A stretch of DNA of 64,000 nucleotides from positions 620,001-684,000 of the forward strand of contig OY829943.1 in NCBI GenBank assembly GCA_963692465.1. Reading direction: 5' to 3'. This document shows, in pieces, positions 9,403-17,477 of the stretch. Made by a program: the position numbers and the translations under genes. A model generated the notes under the pieces. It worked only from the letters and a program-made list of their open reading frames with translations. It made no database searches and had not been told where the DNA came from. Position 1 is the stretch's first letter. Each line of letters begins with the position of its first letter. Origin of the DNA: JAUZOB01 sp963692465 (GTDB lineage Bacteria; Bacteroidota; Bacteroidia; Bacteroidales; Prolixibacteraceae).

Positions 9403-9702
9403 ATGGAAAAAAGCAGGAAAATTTATGACACAGCATTCAAGGTCAATGCAGTCAAATTGAGTTACGAGCGGAACAATCTGTCTGCGTACGCAAAAGAGTT
9501 GGGAATCACATCGGCACAGCTCTACCGATGGAGAAAAGAGTATAAGGAATATGGACCGGGAAGCTTCCCTGGAAATGGCAGCCTCAAGCAAACAGAGGAG
9601 CAAAAAATTATAGCAAAACTTCAGAAACAGCTTAAAGAAAAAGAGCTTGAACACGAGATATTAAAAAAAGCTATCAGCATCATCTCCAAGAACGATCGGT
9701 AA
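9403..9702 (+). CDS. IS3-family transposase OrfA (DNA-binding part)
   Basis: A 99-residue protein with an N-terminal helix-turn-helix of the transposase IS3/IS911 type (FKVNAVKLSYERNNL; AKELGITSAQLYRWRKEY). A leucine-zipper-like coiled coil follows (KIIAKLQKQLKEKELEHEIL) and serves for multimerisation. It recognises the inverted repeats. Near its end the A7 run at 9663-9669 allows ribosomes to slip into the OrfB frame. Confidence 0.92.
   Translation: MEKSRKIYDTAFKVNAVKLSYERNNLSAYAKELGITSAQLYRWRKEYKEYGPGSFPGNGSLKQTEEQKIIAKLQKQLKEKELEHEILKKAISIISKNDR
9663..9669 (+). promoter_or_regulatory. Probable -1 ribosomal frameshift site of the IS
   Basis: A run of seven A, read TTA AAA AAA in the OrfA frame. 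A -1 shift here continues into a frame that is open through to OrfB and reads SYQHHLQERSVIYGFIRENE, the usual N-terminal lead-in of IS3 OrfB. This gives the fused OrfAB transposase. Confidence 0.7.
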
Positions 9703-9746
9703 TTTATGGTTTTATCCGGGAAAATGAAGATCAATACCCGATTGGG

Positions 9747-10589
9747 ATGATGTGTCGAGTGCTGGAAGTGAGTAGGAGTTCTTATTATAAGTGGCGAAGC
9801 AATTATTTATCACAACGTATGCAAAAACGAGAACAATTAGACGAGGTAATAAAGGTGGTCTATTTTTGGGCTAAGCAGAGATATGGAAGTCCCCGCATAG
9901 CCAAAGAATTATCCCTGCGAGGGTTCCCTGTTTCAAGGAATACCGTTGCCCGGCACATGAAAATGATAGGTATTCGCAGTAAACTCTCCAGAAAATTTAA
10001 GGTTACCACCGATTCAAATCATACGTACAAAGTTCCGGCAAATCTTCTTAATCGGGAGTTTACGGTTAATGCACCATCCGTCGTGTGGATATCTGATATA
10101 ACCTACATCCACACAATTGAAGGTTTCCTTTATCTTACAATAATACTGGATTTGTTTGATCGTAAAATAATCGGTTGGTCAATCAGCAATGGGATGGGAA
10201 CGAATGAGACTGTACTAAGCGCATTCCGTATGGCTGTAACAAATAGAAAGCCATCAAAAGCGATGATTTTTCATTCAGACAGAGGGGTGCAATATGCGTG
10301 CTCTGCTTTTGCAAATACCATTAACGCATACGATATTAGACGTAGCATGAGCCGCAAAGGTAATTGCTGGGATAATGCCGTAGCTGAAAGCTTCTTCAAA
10401 ACATTGAAGTGTGAGTTGGTCTATGGAAACAAACTGAAATCAAAGAATGAAATGAGAAAAGAAATATTTGAATATATTGAACTCTGGTATAATAAAACAA
10501 GAAGGCATTCTGCCTTGGGTAATCTTTCAATTGAGGAGTTCTGGAAACAAATCAATAAAGCAAATTCTAATTTAAACATCGCTGCTTAA
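9747..10589 (+). CDS. IS3-family transposase OrfB (DDE integrase core)
   Basis: 280 residues from its own ATG; in vivo it is more likely made as a fusion with OrfA by frameshifting. It has an HTH_21 segment (KQRYGSPRIAKELSLRGFPV) and a retroviral-type integrase core. The catalytic triad is intact: D in WISDITYI, D in HSDRGVQY, and E in NAVAESFFKTLK, with 35 residues between the last two (DD35E). No truncation or internal stop is seen. Confidence 0.94.
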   Translation: MMCRVLEVSRSSYYKWRSNYLSQRMQKREQLDEVIKVVYFWAKQRYGSPRIAKELSLRGFPVSRNTVARHMKMIGIRSKLSRKFKVTTDSNHTYKVPANLLNREFTVNAPSVVWISDITYIHTIEGFLYLTIILDLFDRKIIGWSISNGMGTNETVLSAFRMAVTNRKPSKAMIFHSDRGVQYACSAFANTINAYDIRRSMSRKGNCWDNAVAESFFKTLKCELVYGNKLKSKNEMRKEIFEYIELWYNKTRRHSALGNLSIEEFWKQINKANSNLNIAA

Positions 10590-10622
10590 CTTTGTGTCCG
10601 AAATAAGTTTGCAATTCCACTA

Positions 10623-10676
10623 TTCAAAAACAAAACTGAAATGTCGCCTTTGGAGTTTAGACAATCATTTAATTAG
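10623..10676 (+). pseudogene. AraC-family regulator, 3' remnant after the IS
   Basis: Reading on from the CTA duplication gives FKNKTEMSPLEFRQSFN and a stop, the classic end of an AraC HTH domain (FKxxxxxSPxxFR). It is in frame with the 5' half ending at 9344. This proves that the element split a single gene. It lacks its own start and is not expected to be translated. Confidence 0.88.
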
Positions 10677-10851
10677 AAAACAAAATATACCAGACCAAAC
10701 TGGAAAAGGTACACTTGAAAATTGTGAATATATGCTGTACATTGCTTCGCCATTTCCATCAGGCAAGCCTAAAGATGAAAACGAACTGATACGGTCGGCG
10801 GTTGATGGTACACTTTGGGATACTCAGTATATCCGTATTGTAATAAATTGA
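10677..10851 (+). pseudogene. Possible gene fragment, unidentified
   Basis: An open stretch of about 58 codons ending in TGA at 10851, with protein-like composition (MLYIASPFPSGKPKDENEL; AVDGTLWDTQYIRIV) but no start of its own. It follows directly on the AraC remnant in another frame. It may be the 3' end of a gene truncated by an earlier rearrangement. I do not recognise it. Confidence 0.3.
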
Positions 10852-10930
10852 ATATCAGTCGAGACTATATCGAGACCTATTGAAATAAGCACTTAGTAAA
10901 ACATTGATAATCAACTCGAAATAGGAACAA

Positions 10931-10946
10931 GTTCGAGTCCCAGCTG
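10931..10946 (+). repeat. 16-bp copy of the tRNA-Lys 3' region (att-like)
   Basis: GTTCGAGTCCCAGCTG is identical to 7103-7118 inside tRNA-Lys, covering the T loop, T stem and first acceptor bases, in the same orientation. Such duplications of a tRNA 3' end mark the far boundary of elements that integrate by site-specific recombination. No integrase lies between the copies, and the match stops before the end of the tRNA. The rest of 10852-11036 shows no gene. Confidence 0.55.
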
Positions 10947-11036
10947 ACGACTGGATATATACTTGATAAAAGCAAATGATAAGATATATAATTCTTAATA
11001 ATTAGTATGGAAACAATATTGTAGCGCAAAATAATT

Positions 11037-11897
11037 ATGGAGAATAAATCAAAAATAAGAGTTCATAGGTCTAAATTTAAAGGATTGAATATCCATATAA
11101 AAAAAATCCAAAGCACCAATCCATGTGAAAGGATAAAATATGCACACCGTGATGAGCACTTCATATTTTATATTCAACAAGAAGGATTCACCGAATTAAT
11201 GATAGATTTTAAAAATTACCAAATGAACGGTAAAACTTTCTTATTCATTTGTCCAGGGCAAGTACATTACTATATCAGACAGACGTCACCTATAGGTTAT
11301 TTCATCTTTATTGATTCGTCTTATTTGAAAAATGAGTATCGAAGTACCTTTGAAAACAATCAAAACCTAAACCAAGTAAATCCTATTCTCAATGATTCTT
11401 TATTCGAATTAATATCATTAATTGCCGATAGGGTATCAATTACTACTACAGATATAGGTGAAAATATTATCCGTTCTTTAACTGACAGTCTTATCGGTAT
11501 TATGGTTCTAGAAATAAAAGGTGGTGAAAAACAACACCAAGGCGCTCTTGACAGAAAGACAGAACTTTTATCTCAATTCAGGAATTTGGTACGTAAGCAT
11601 TTTAAGAAGTTCAAAAAACCTAAAGATTATGCTGATATATTAAATATTTCCGTGCCTTACCTAAATGAAATTATCAAACAACAAACGGGCTATACGGTAA
11701 GTTACTGGATACAGCAGGAAATTCTGCTTGAAGCAAAACGATTACTGCATTACACGCAACTAAGTTCAAAGGAAATTGCTTTTTCCGTAGGCTATAATGA
11801 TTATGCCTATTTCTCACGATTTTTCAAAAAAAATGTCGGGATTACCCCATTAGAGTTTAGAAAGAATTACTTGGATTTGTCCAATCTTCACTACTGA
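11037..11897 (+). CDS. AraC-family transcriptional regulator
   Basis: 286 residues. The N-terminal half (about 1-180) looks like a cupin-type sensing domain (DEHFIFYIQQEG; FLFICPGQVHYYIRQ). The C-terminal half is a complete AraC domain with both HTHs (KPKDYADILNISVPYLNEI; LSSKEIAFSVGYNDYAYF) and the end motif SRFFKKNVGITPLEFRKNY. It lies 62 bp upstream of the co-directional MFS gene, which it most likely regulates. The pair is visibly more A+T-rich than the flanking core genes, with many ATA and AGA codons, which suggests horizontal acquisition. Inducer unknown. Confidence 0.88.
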   Translation: MENKSKIRVHRSKFKGLNIHIKKIQSTNPCERIKYAHRDEHFIFYIQQEGFTELMIDFKNYQMNGKTFLFICPGQVHYYIRQTSPIGYFIFIDSSYLKNEYRSTFENNQNLNQVNPILNDSLFELISLIADRVSITTTDIGENIIRSLTDSLIGIMVLEIKGGEKQHQGALDRKTELLSQFRNLVRKHFKKFKKPKDYADILNISVPYLNEIIKQQTGYTVSYWIQQEILLEAKRLLHYTQLSSKEIAFSVGYNDYAYFSRFFKKNVGITPLEFRKNYLDLSNLHY

Positions 11898-11959
11898 TTC
11901 TCCATTGTTATCTCTTTGCGATATCTATATTCTTGTACTCGAATTAAAAAACAAAATTT

Positions 11960-13144
11960 ATGAGTACAATCGTAGAAAAACAAGATTCTGATTTTTACAA
12001 AACAGCATCACCGCTTATAATATCGGTCTTCATAATTTACCTCACAATAGGAATGGTTATAGGCGTAATACCGAAGTTCGTCAGTAATGATTTAAAATAT
12101 AGTAGCTTTATTGTAGGCATTGCTGTCGGAGTACAATTCTTTTCAACACTTATATCACGACCATACATAGGGAAAAGATGCGATATACATGGAGTGAAAA
12201 GCAGCCACCTTGAAGGTATAATATTAATGATGATTACAGGAGCTATTTATTGTTTAAGTGCTGCACTTTACCGACAACCTCTGTTGGCTCTAATGGTTTT
12301 GTTGTTTGCAAGAATCATTCATGGCATAGCAGAAAGTATGATATTAGTAAGCGCAGTGGCATGGAACATCGGGTTGGCAGGTTCTCAAAGGTCGGGAAAG
12401 GTGATGAGTTGGAATGGAATAGCTATGTACGGAGGCATGGCATTGGGAGCGCCGTTAAGTATAGAGATGACTAAAGTTTATAATATGAGCATAATCTTCG
12501 TTTTAGCTATTATGGTAGTACTACCTATTATAAGCTTATTATCAACAATAAAACTTCCTGCCTTCAAAGTAGATAAAACTAAAGTAAGAGCGCCATTTCT
12601 TAAAATAGTAAGACGTATGTTAAGACAAGGAACAGGTTTGGGATTAGCTACAATTGGATATGGATGTATAATTTCGTTTATTACATTGTATTTTATGGAA
12701 AAGAACTGGGGAAACGCATCATCGGCATTTGCAGTTTTCGGGATATGTTATATACTTGTACGTATATTTTTCGATTCACTTCCCGATAAATACGGAGGGT
12801 ACATAATAGTATTAATCTCATTGATAATTGAAACGATCGGTCAGGCTATGATAGGATTCTCTCCAACAAGAACATTTGCGATAATAGGTTGTGGTATAAC
12901 CGGAATCGGCTTTTCACTTATTTACCCAGGACTAGGAGTATTGGTAGTTAATAGAACTGAGCCTCAAATAAGAGGAACTGCCTTAGGTCTTTATGCAGCA
13001 TTTTTAGATCTTGCTTTAGGTATAACCGGCCCTTTAGGGGGATTGATAGCTGGGTGGTTGAGTTATCAAGTAAATTACTTATTATTGGGGAGTATAGGTT
13101 GTCTATTAGCAATGATAATCATTTCATACAAAAGAAATAGTTAG
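11960..13144 (+). CDS. MFS transporter (efflux-type)
   Basis: A 394-residue major facilitator with about twelve membrane segments. The loop between segments 2 and 3 reads SRPYIGKRCDIHGVK, a variant of the MFS motif A, and the central loop falls near residue 205. The second half contains a GxxxGxxFSLIYPGLG segment. Resemblance is to the YhhS/YfcJ-type exporters, but the substrate is unknown. The gene follows its likely AraC regulator and ends before a strong bidirectional terminator. Confidence 0.85.
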   Translation: MSTIVEKQDSDFYKTASPLIISVFIIYLTIGMVIGVIPKFVSNDLKYSSFIVGIAVGVQFFSTLISRPYIGKRCDIHGVKSSHLEGIILMMITGAIYCLSAALYRQPLLALMVLLFARIIHGIAESMILVSAVAWNIGLAGSQRSGKVMSWNGIAMYGGMALGAPLSIEMTKVYNMSIIFVLAIMVVLPIISLLSTIKLPAFKVDKTKVRAPFLKIVRRMLRQGTGLGLATIGYGCIISFITLYFMEKNWGNASSAFAVFGICYILVRIFFDSLPDKYGGYIIVLISLIIETIGQAMIGFSPTRTFAIIGCGITGIGFSLIYPGLGVLVVNRTEPQIRGTALGLYAAFLDLALGITGPLGGLIAGWLSYQVNYLLLGSIGCLLAMIIISYKRNS

Positions 13145-13187
13145 TAACTCCACCAAGCGGATCACTTGAAAAACTCCAAAGACACCA

Positions 13188-13220
13188 AAAAGCCTGCAAT
13201 AGTTAATATTGCAGGCTTTT
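13188..13220. terminator. Bidirectional terminator between MFS and alkD-like genes
   Basis: A 14-bp perfect stem (AAAAGCCTGCAATA with TATTGCAGGCTTTT) and a 5-nt loop, flanked by A on the left and T on the right, serve the two convergent genes. Confidence 0.88.
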
Positions 13221-13294
13221 CCCATTATATGGATTTCGTCTTCACCGAAACTTCTCAATCACAAAACAATTCGATTTAAATGATATGCCATTAA

Positions 13295-13981
13295 TCACTT
13301 CCGTTTCATACTACGTATCAGCTCTTTGGTTTCTTTATCGACCACCAATGACTCCGTAATTTTCTGCAAGGCCTTATTGTACGTGAAATTGTCAAGGGTA
13401 TTCTTCTTCAGATAAGCCATTGTCGGTTCAGGAAGTTTAACAAAACAAGCCGATACCGCCCAGGCAACCGCCATCTTCACATAATAACCATCGTGGCGGA
13501 TACCATCAAGCAACTTCAACAACCGTTCGATATATTCGCTCCCGATGTAAAAGTCCAGCAGCATAACCGCACAAAAGCGAACCTCAAATTCCCGGTCCGA
13601 AGCAAAATACGGCTGTAAAAAATCCCATACTAATTCTTTGTTCCGATTGGTAAATTTAAGTCCCGCACAAAAGCTGTCGCATACCGACCAGTTGTTAATT
13701 TTAGGCAGAAAACGAGCAATATAGATTAATCGTTCTTCCGGTTCAACTTTGGCATAGCCAATAACCATTCCCTGCAACATGACTTCTTCCATATACCAAT
13801 TATCAGCTGTTGCCAGAAAAGCCTGCCAATCGCCGTTCGCAAGCTGCTTTGCAACCTTACGCAGCATAGGAATACGCACCCCAAGGATAAGATCGACATT
13901 GGGCAAAAGTGCCGCAGTAAACTTTTGATAATCTTTATCTGCCAGTTCTAAAAGTTGTTCCCGAATTGTTGGCGTATCCAT
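13295..13981 (-). CDS. DNA alkylation repair protein (AlkD-like, HEAT repeats)
   Basis: A 228-residue all-helical protein of the DNA alkylation repair family, which excises N3- and N7-alkylated purines. Family signatures visible are GVRIPMLRKVAKQL near residue 35, the WYMEEVMLQG segment, INNWSVCDSFC and the C-terminal DGYYVKMAVAWAVSACFVK repeat. Length is typical. Its start abuts the stop of the EamA gene upstream with no gap, so the two are probably co-transcribed, although no functional link is obvious. Confidence 0.88.
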   Translation of the reverse strand: MDTPTIREQLLELADKDYQKFTAALLPNVDLILGVRIPMLRKVAKQLANGDWQAFLATADNWYMEEVMLQGMVIGYAKVEPEERLIYIARFLPKINNWSVCDSFCAGLKFTNRNKELVWDFLQPYFASDREFEVRFCAVMLLDFYIGSEYIERLLKLLDGIRHDGYYVKMAVAWAVSACFVKLPEPTMAYLKKNTLDNFTYNKALQKITESLVVDKETKELIRSMKRK

Positions 13982-14935
13982 TTAAAGTGTTTTATCTATT
14001 TCGGTATTACCTTCTTCGTTTTCAGCATCCAGTTGCGCCTTCGATTTGCTCTGCGTCACAATGTATACCCCAAGAAATACAAGTCCCACGGCAAGGCCCT
14101 TCATCAATCCGAACGTGTCCATTCCCCATAAAACAGCTACGATAGAAGCAAGTATCGGTTGTATATAGTTATACATGCAGGCAACAGTGGGCCGCAAAAT
14201 CTTTTGTCCGATCGGAATAATCATATAAGCCAGGAAAGTACCACACAAAACAATATAGGCGATATATAAATAATCATTCATTGGTACCGTTGAAAAGTTA
14301 ATTGCCGCGACACTGGAGTAAGAAAATGGGATACAGCAGATAGAAGCATAGGTAAACATCCACTTCATTGTCGTTACCGGAGAATAACGCCCTACCAAAT
14401 CTTTAAAGAAAACGATGTATGCCGAGAAACTAAATTGGGCAAACAAACAAAGGAGATCACCCCAGACACTACTTGACTGACCTCTTCCGGCAGCCATGGT
14501 TTGTCCACCCAGAATAAGTAACATCGCACCAATAGCCCCAACTGCAATACCGATTACCTTTTTGCCCGTAATCGGTTCCTTCAAATACAGCGCAGCAATA
14601 ATCATCGTAATGATAGGAGTCGTGGTTGTTACAATCGATGCATCAATGGGCGATGTCATTGAAACCCCTAAAATAAATGCCCCCTGATTTAGAGTAATTC
14701 CTAACAGAGATGCAAAAAACAACTTTATCATATCAGGGGAACTGACTTGCTCTTTCCGGGTAAACAAAGACGCAATCCAGAACACAACAGCAGCTCCCAA
14801 CACACGAAAAGTGGTGAGCGAAATAGCGCTAACCAAGCCTGTCAGTAATACAGCTTTTGACACCGGTGCCATACATCCCCAAAGGACATTGGCACTAAAC
14901 ATGGATAAGTGTCCTTTTAAAATCTTTGAATCCAC
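13982..14935 (-). CDS. EamA-family (DMT) transporter
   Basis: A 317-residue membrane protein with ten predicted helices in two EamA repeats: about residues 10-140, ending in the IIAALYLKEPITGKK motif, and about 160-300, ending in VAVLWGMDTFGLMKG. A charged C-terminal tail follows. Members export metabolites or amino acids; the substrate cannot be read from sequence. It is the first gene of a two-gene unit with the AlkD-like gene and divergent from the sugar-nucleotide operon. Confidence 0.88.
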   Translation of the reverse strand: MDSKILKGHLSMFSANVLWGCMAPVSKAVLLTGLVSAISLTTFRVLGAAVVFWIASLFTRKEQVSSPDMIKLFFASLLGITLNQGAFILGVSMTSPIDASIVTTTTPIITMIIAALYLKEPITGKKVIGIAVGAIGAMLLILGGQTMAAGRGQSSSVWGDLLCLFAQFSFSAYIVFFKDLVGRYSPVTTMKWMFTYASICCIPFSYSSVAAINFSTVPMNDYLYIAYIVLCGTFLAYMIIPIGQKILRPTVACMYNYIQPILASIVAVLWGMDTFGLMKGLAVGLVFLGVYIVTQSKSKAQLDAENEEGNTEIDKTL

Positions 14936-14954
14936 TATTTATATTATCTAGTTA

Positions 14955-14962
14955 CAAAAATA
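14955..14962 (-). promoter_or_regulatory. -7 box for the EamA-alkD unit
   Basis: The minus strand reads TATTTTTG (TAnnTTTG) 20 bp before the start codon. No -33 match is seen. Confidence 0.4.
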
Positions 14963-15096
14963 AACACCATTAAAAACACCAGTGAATCTCTCCCACGCAA
15001 AATTGGGAATAGACTTTCACCTGAGGACAAAGATAAAGAAAGAGAGTCTGCCGGAATTCGCATACAAGAGATTAATCTTTATATCCCGTTATTTTT

Positions 15097-15104
15097 TACC
15101 TTTG
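15097..15104 (+). promoter_or_regulatory. -7 box for the sugar-nucleotide operon
   Basis: TACCTTTG (TAnnTTTG), 29 bp before the ATG of the dehydrogenase. No clear -33 element. Confidence 0.45.
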
Positions 15105-15133
15105 ATGTATTATTATCTTTTGAATAAAAACTT

Positions 15134-16441
15134 ATGCTCTACGATAAACTGACTGCTAAACAGGAGACCTTAGCAATCATCGGACTCGGATACGTTGGAT
15201 TGCCTATTGCACTCGAGTTCGCACACAAAATAAACGTGATTGGTTTTGACATCAATTCCGATCGGATTGCCAGACTACGAAAAGGCATTGATCCCTCCGG
15301 TGAGATGACTCCTGAGAAGTTTCAGGGATGTTCCATCACTTTTACCGACGACGCATCAAAATTACAGGAAGCAACTTTTTATATCGTAGCGGTTCCAACA
15401 CCTATTGACCGTTATAACCATCCGGACCTGCACGCTCTTCTTTCTGCCTCACAAATTGTCGGAAAGTCGATCAAAAAAGGAGATTTTGTAGTTTACGAAT
15501 CAACCGTTTATCCAGGCTGCACAGAAGAGGACTGCCTTCCGGTCCTCGAACAGGAATCGGGATTAAAAGCAGAAACTGACTTCAAAATCGGATACTCGCC
15601 AGAACGAATCAATCCCGGCGATAAAGTTCACACCCTGACCAATACCGTAAAGATTGTTTCCGGTTGTGATGAAGAAAGTCTTAATCTGATTGCCCGGGTT
15701 TACGAACTGATTATTCAGGCAGGTGTACATCGGGCTCCGTCCATCAAAGTGGCCGAAGCTGCTAAAATTATTGAGAACACCCAGCGCGACGTAAATATCG
15801 GACTGATGAATGAATTATCAATCATTTTCAGTCGCATTGGCATTAACACCTACGATGTTCTGGATGCTGCCGGAACAAAATGGAATTTTCTCAGGTTCAA
15901 CCCCGGATTGGTAGGCGGACATTGCATTGGCGTTGATCCTTATTACCTCGTACACAAAGCACAGGAATTAAAATACTATCCTCAAATCATCGGGGCCGGA
16001 CGATACGTCAACGACTCAATGGGACGCTATATTGCCAAGCAAACGGTTAAACGGCTGATTCGGCAAGGAAAAAACATCCTCGATAGTCGCGTATTGGTTT
16101 TGGGAATCACATTTAAAGAAAACGTAGCGGATATTCGTAATTCCAAATCAGCCGATATCATTGCAGAGCTGAAAGATTACGGGGTACAAGTTGATCTGGC
16201 TGATCCGCATGCCGAACCGTCAGAGGTGCTTCATGCTTATAATCTGTCGTTAATTCAGGACCCCTTTGCCGGAAATCCGCGACCGACTTATGACGCTATT
16301 GTGTTGGCTGTAGCACATAATGAGTATCGGAATCTTTCGTTAAAGCGAATACAACAGCTTTTGAATCAGAAAGGACTGTTAGTCGATGTAAAAGGTCTTT
16401 TCAGAGATTCACGTCATGAAATTCAATATTGGTCTCTATAA
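15134..16441 (+). CDS. Nucleotide-sugar 6-dehydrogenase (TviB/WbpO-like)
   Basis: A 435-residue UDP-sugar dehydrogenase that oxidises C6 of a UDP-hexose, most likely UDP-GlcNAc or UDP-GalNAc, to the uronic acid with two NAD+. The Rossmann motif GLGYVGLP lies at residues 17-24. The central domain carries EAAKIIENTQRDVNIGLMNE. The catalytic cysteine is C264 in GGHCIGVDPYYL. The C-terminal UDP-binding domain carries GITFKENVADIRNS. It resembles Vi-antigen TviB more than UDP-glucose dehydrogenase. First gene of a three-gene operon with an epimerase (24-bp gap) and a Wzi-like protein, which points to uronic-acid-containing capsule or exopolysaccharide. Confidence 0.9.
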   Translation: MLYDKLTAKQETLAIIGLGYVGLPIALEFAHKINVIGFDINSDRIARLRKGIDPSGEMTPEKFQGCSITFTDDASKLQEATFYIVAVPTPIDRYNHPDLHALLSASQIVGKSIKKGDFVVYESTVYPGCTEEDCLPVLEQESGLKAETDFKIGYSPERINPGDKVHTLTNTVKIVSGCDEESLNLIARVYELIIQAGVHRAPSIKVAEAAKIIENTQRDVNIGLMNELSIIFSRIGINTYDVLDAAGTKWNFLRFNPGLVGGHCIGVDPYYLVHKAQELKYYPQIIGAGRYVNDSMGRYIAKQTVKRLIRQGKNILDSRVLVLGITFKENVADIRNSKSADIIAELKDYGVQVDLADPHAEPSEVLHAYNLSLIQDPFAGNPRPTYDAIVLAVAHNEYRNLSLKRIQQLLNQKGLLVDVKGLFRDSRHEIQYWSL

Positions 16442-16465
16442 ATAAATTCTACTATTTCTCTTAAC

Positions 16466-17449
16466 ATGCAAACACAACAACCCGTTTTGGTAACCGGTAC
16501 CGCTGGCTTTATTGCATCCAAAACAGCTCAGCTTCTTTTAGAAGCCGGCAATACGGTAATCGGCATCGACAATATGAATGACTATTACGATGTCCGGTTA
16601 AAAGAACATCGCCTTAAATATTTAAAACAATATCCCCGATTCACATTTTACAAAGGAGACATCGAACAATTAAGCGATCTAAGACCCCTCTTTGAGCAAT
16701 ATCCTTTCCGGGCAGTCTACAATCTGGCCGCACGGGCCGGGGTTCGTTACAGTCTTGAGAATCCATGGATCTATCTGAGGACAAACACAGAAGGGACCCT
16801 CAACCTCCTTGAACTGATGAAAAAACATCATATCAAGAAATTCCTTTTAGCATCTACCTCCAGCTTATACGCGGGGCTACCGATGCCTTTCAACGAGGAA
16901 CTACCGGTTAATACTCCCCTTTCGCCTTATGCCGCCTCCAAAAAAGGAGCGGAAGCAATGGCTTACACCTATCACAAACTATTCGACATTGATGTCAGCA
17001 TTCTTCGTTACTTCACCGTTTTCGGTCCCGCCGGCCGCCCCGATATGGCTCCCTTGCGCTTCGTAAAATGGGTGGCAGAAGGGACACCGATTACTTTATT
17101 CGGCGATGGAAGTCAATCCCGTGATTTCACCTATGTCGATGATATTGCCCGCGGAACTATTCTTGCAGAGAAATCGCTTGGATACGAGATCATCAATCTT
17201 GGCGGAGGAAACAATCCGATCACCATGCTCCAGTTTATTAAATGGATCGAAGAACTCACCGACAAGAAGGCTGTGATTGATTATCAGCCCGCTTTTAAAG
17301 TCGACATGAAAGAAACATGGGCCGACATCACAAAAGCTGAAATGATGCTTAAGTGGAAGCCTCAGATCAGTACTTATGAAGGATTAAAGAAAACGGTAGA
17401 ATGGTATTATGAGAATCTGCCTTTTACCAAAGAGCTCGAAGTCCTTTAA
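16466..17449 (+). CDS. NAD-dependent sugar-nucleotide epimerase (UDP-uronate 4-epimerase type)
   Basis: A 327-residue extended short-chain dehydrogenase/reductase. The NAD-binding motif GTAGFIA is at residues 11-17. The catalytic residues are a Ser/Thr in STSSLYAG (131-138) plus Y155 and K159 (YAASK). The segment NMNDYYDVRLKEHRL is characteristic of UDP-glucuronate 4-epimerases (CapI/LpsL). Beside a TviB-like dehydrogenase it would more likely act on the UDP-HexNAcA product, as TviC does after TviB. Cytoplasmic. Which uronate it uses is inference. Confidence 0.88.
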   Translation: MQTQQPVLVTGTAGFIASKTAQLLLEAGNTVIGIDNMNDYYDVRLKEHRLKYLKQYPRFTFYKGDIEQLSDLRPLFEQYPFRAVYNLAARAGVRYSLENPWIYLRTNTEGTLNLLELMKKHHIKKFLLASTSSLYAGLPMPFNEELPVNTPLSPYAASKKGAEAMAYTYHKLFDIDVSILRYFTVFGPAGRPDMAPLRFVKWVAEGTPITLFGDGSQSRDFTYVDDIARGTILAEKSLGYEIINLGGGNNPITMLQFIKWIEELTDKKAVIDYQPAFKVDMKETWADITKAEMMLKWKPQISTYEGLKKTVEWYYENLPFTKELEVL

Positions 17450-17477
17450 TCGTACCCCCCCCTAAAACAATATTTTT

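Larger units (their letters stand above)
9345..10619 (+). mobile_element. IS3-family insertion sequence, complete (1275 bp)
   Basis: A complete IS3-family element of 1275 bp. Terminal inverted repeats of about 35 bp lie at 9345-9379 and 10585-10619, begin TGGA and share the blocks TTGC, AACTT, CGGACA and AGTTAAG. A 3-bp duplication CTA (9342-9344 and 10620-10622) flanks it. It carries overlapping orfA and orfB with a -1 frameshift window, the usual IS3 organisation (closest to the IS150 group by layout). Both reading frames and both ends are intact, so it could still be mobile. It sits inside an AraC gene. Confidence 0.93.

Noticed and set aside
10594..10851. An 85-codon reading frame as a complete gene
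   Set aside because: It starts inside the right end of the IS and runs across the AraC remnant in the wrong frame; only the part after 10676 could be a fragment of something else.
10859..10876. Two TCGAGAC words near the att-like repeat as recombinase arm sites
   Set aside because: Seven-base matches 11 bp apart are too short to support this, and no integrase is present.
13152..13166. CCAAGCGGATCAC as a second remnant of the tRNA-Lys 3' end, before the 13188 terminator
   Set aside because: It needs two indels to align with CCAGCTGGATCAC; only GGATCAC is exact, which is too short to trust, although its place at the far end of the A+T-rich cassette is tempting.
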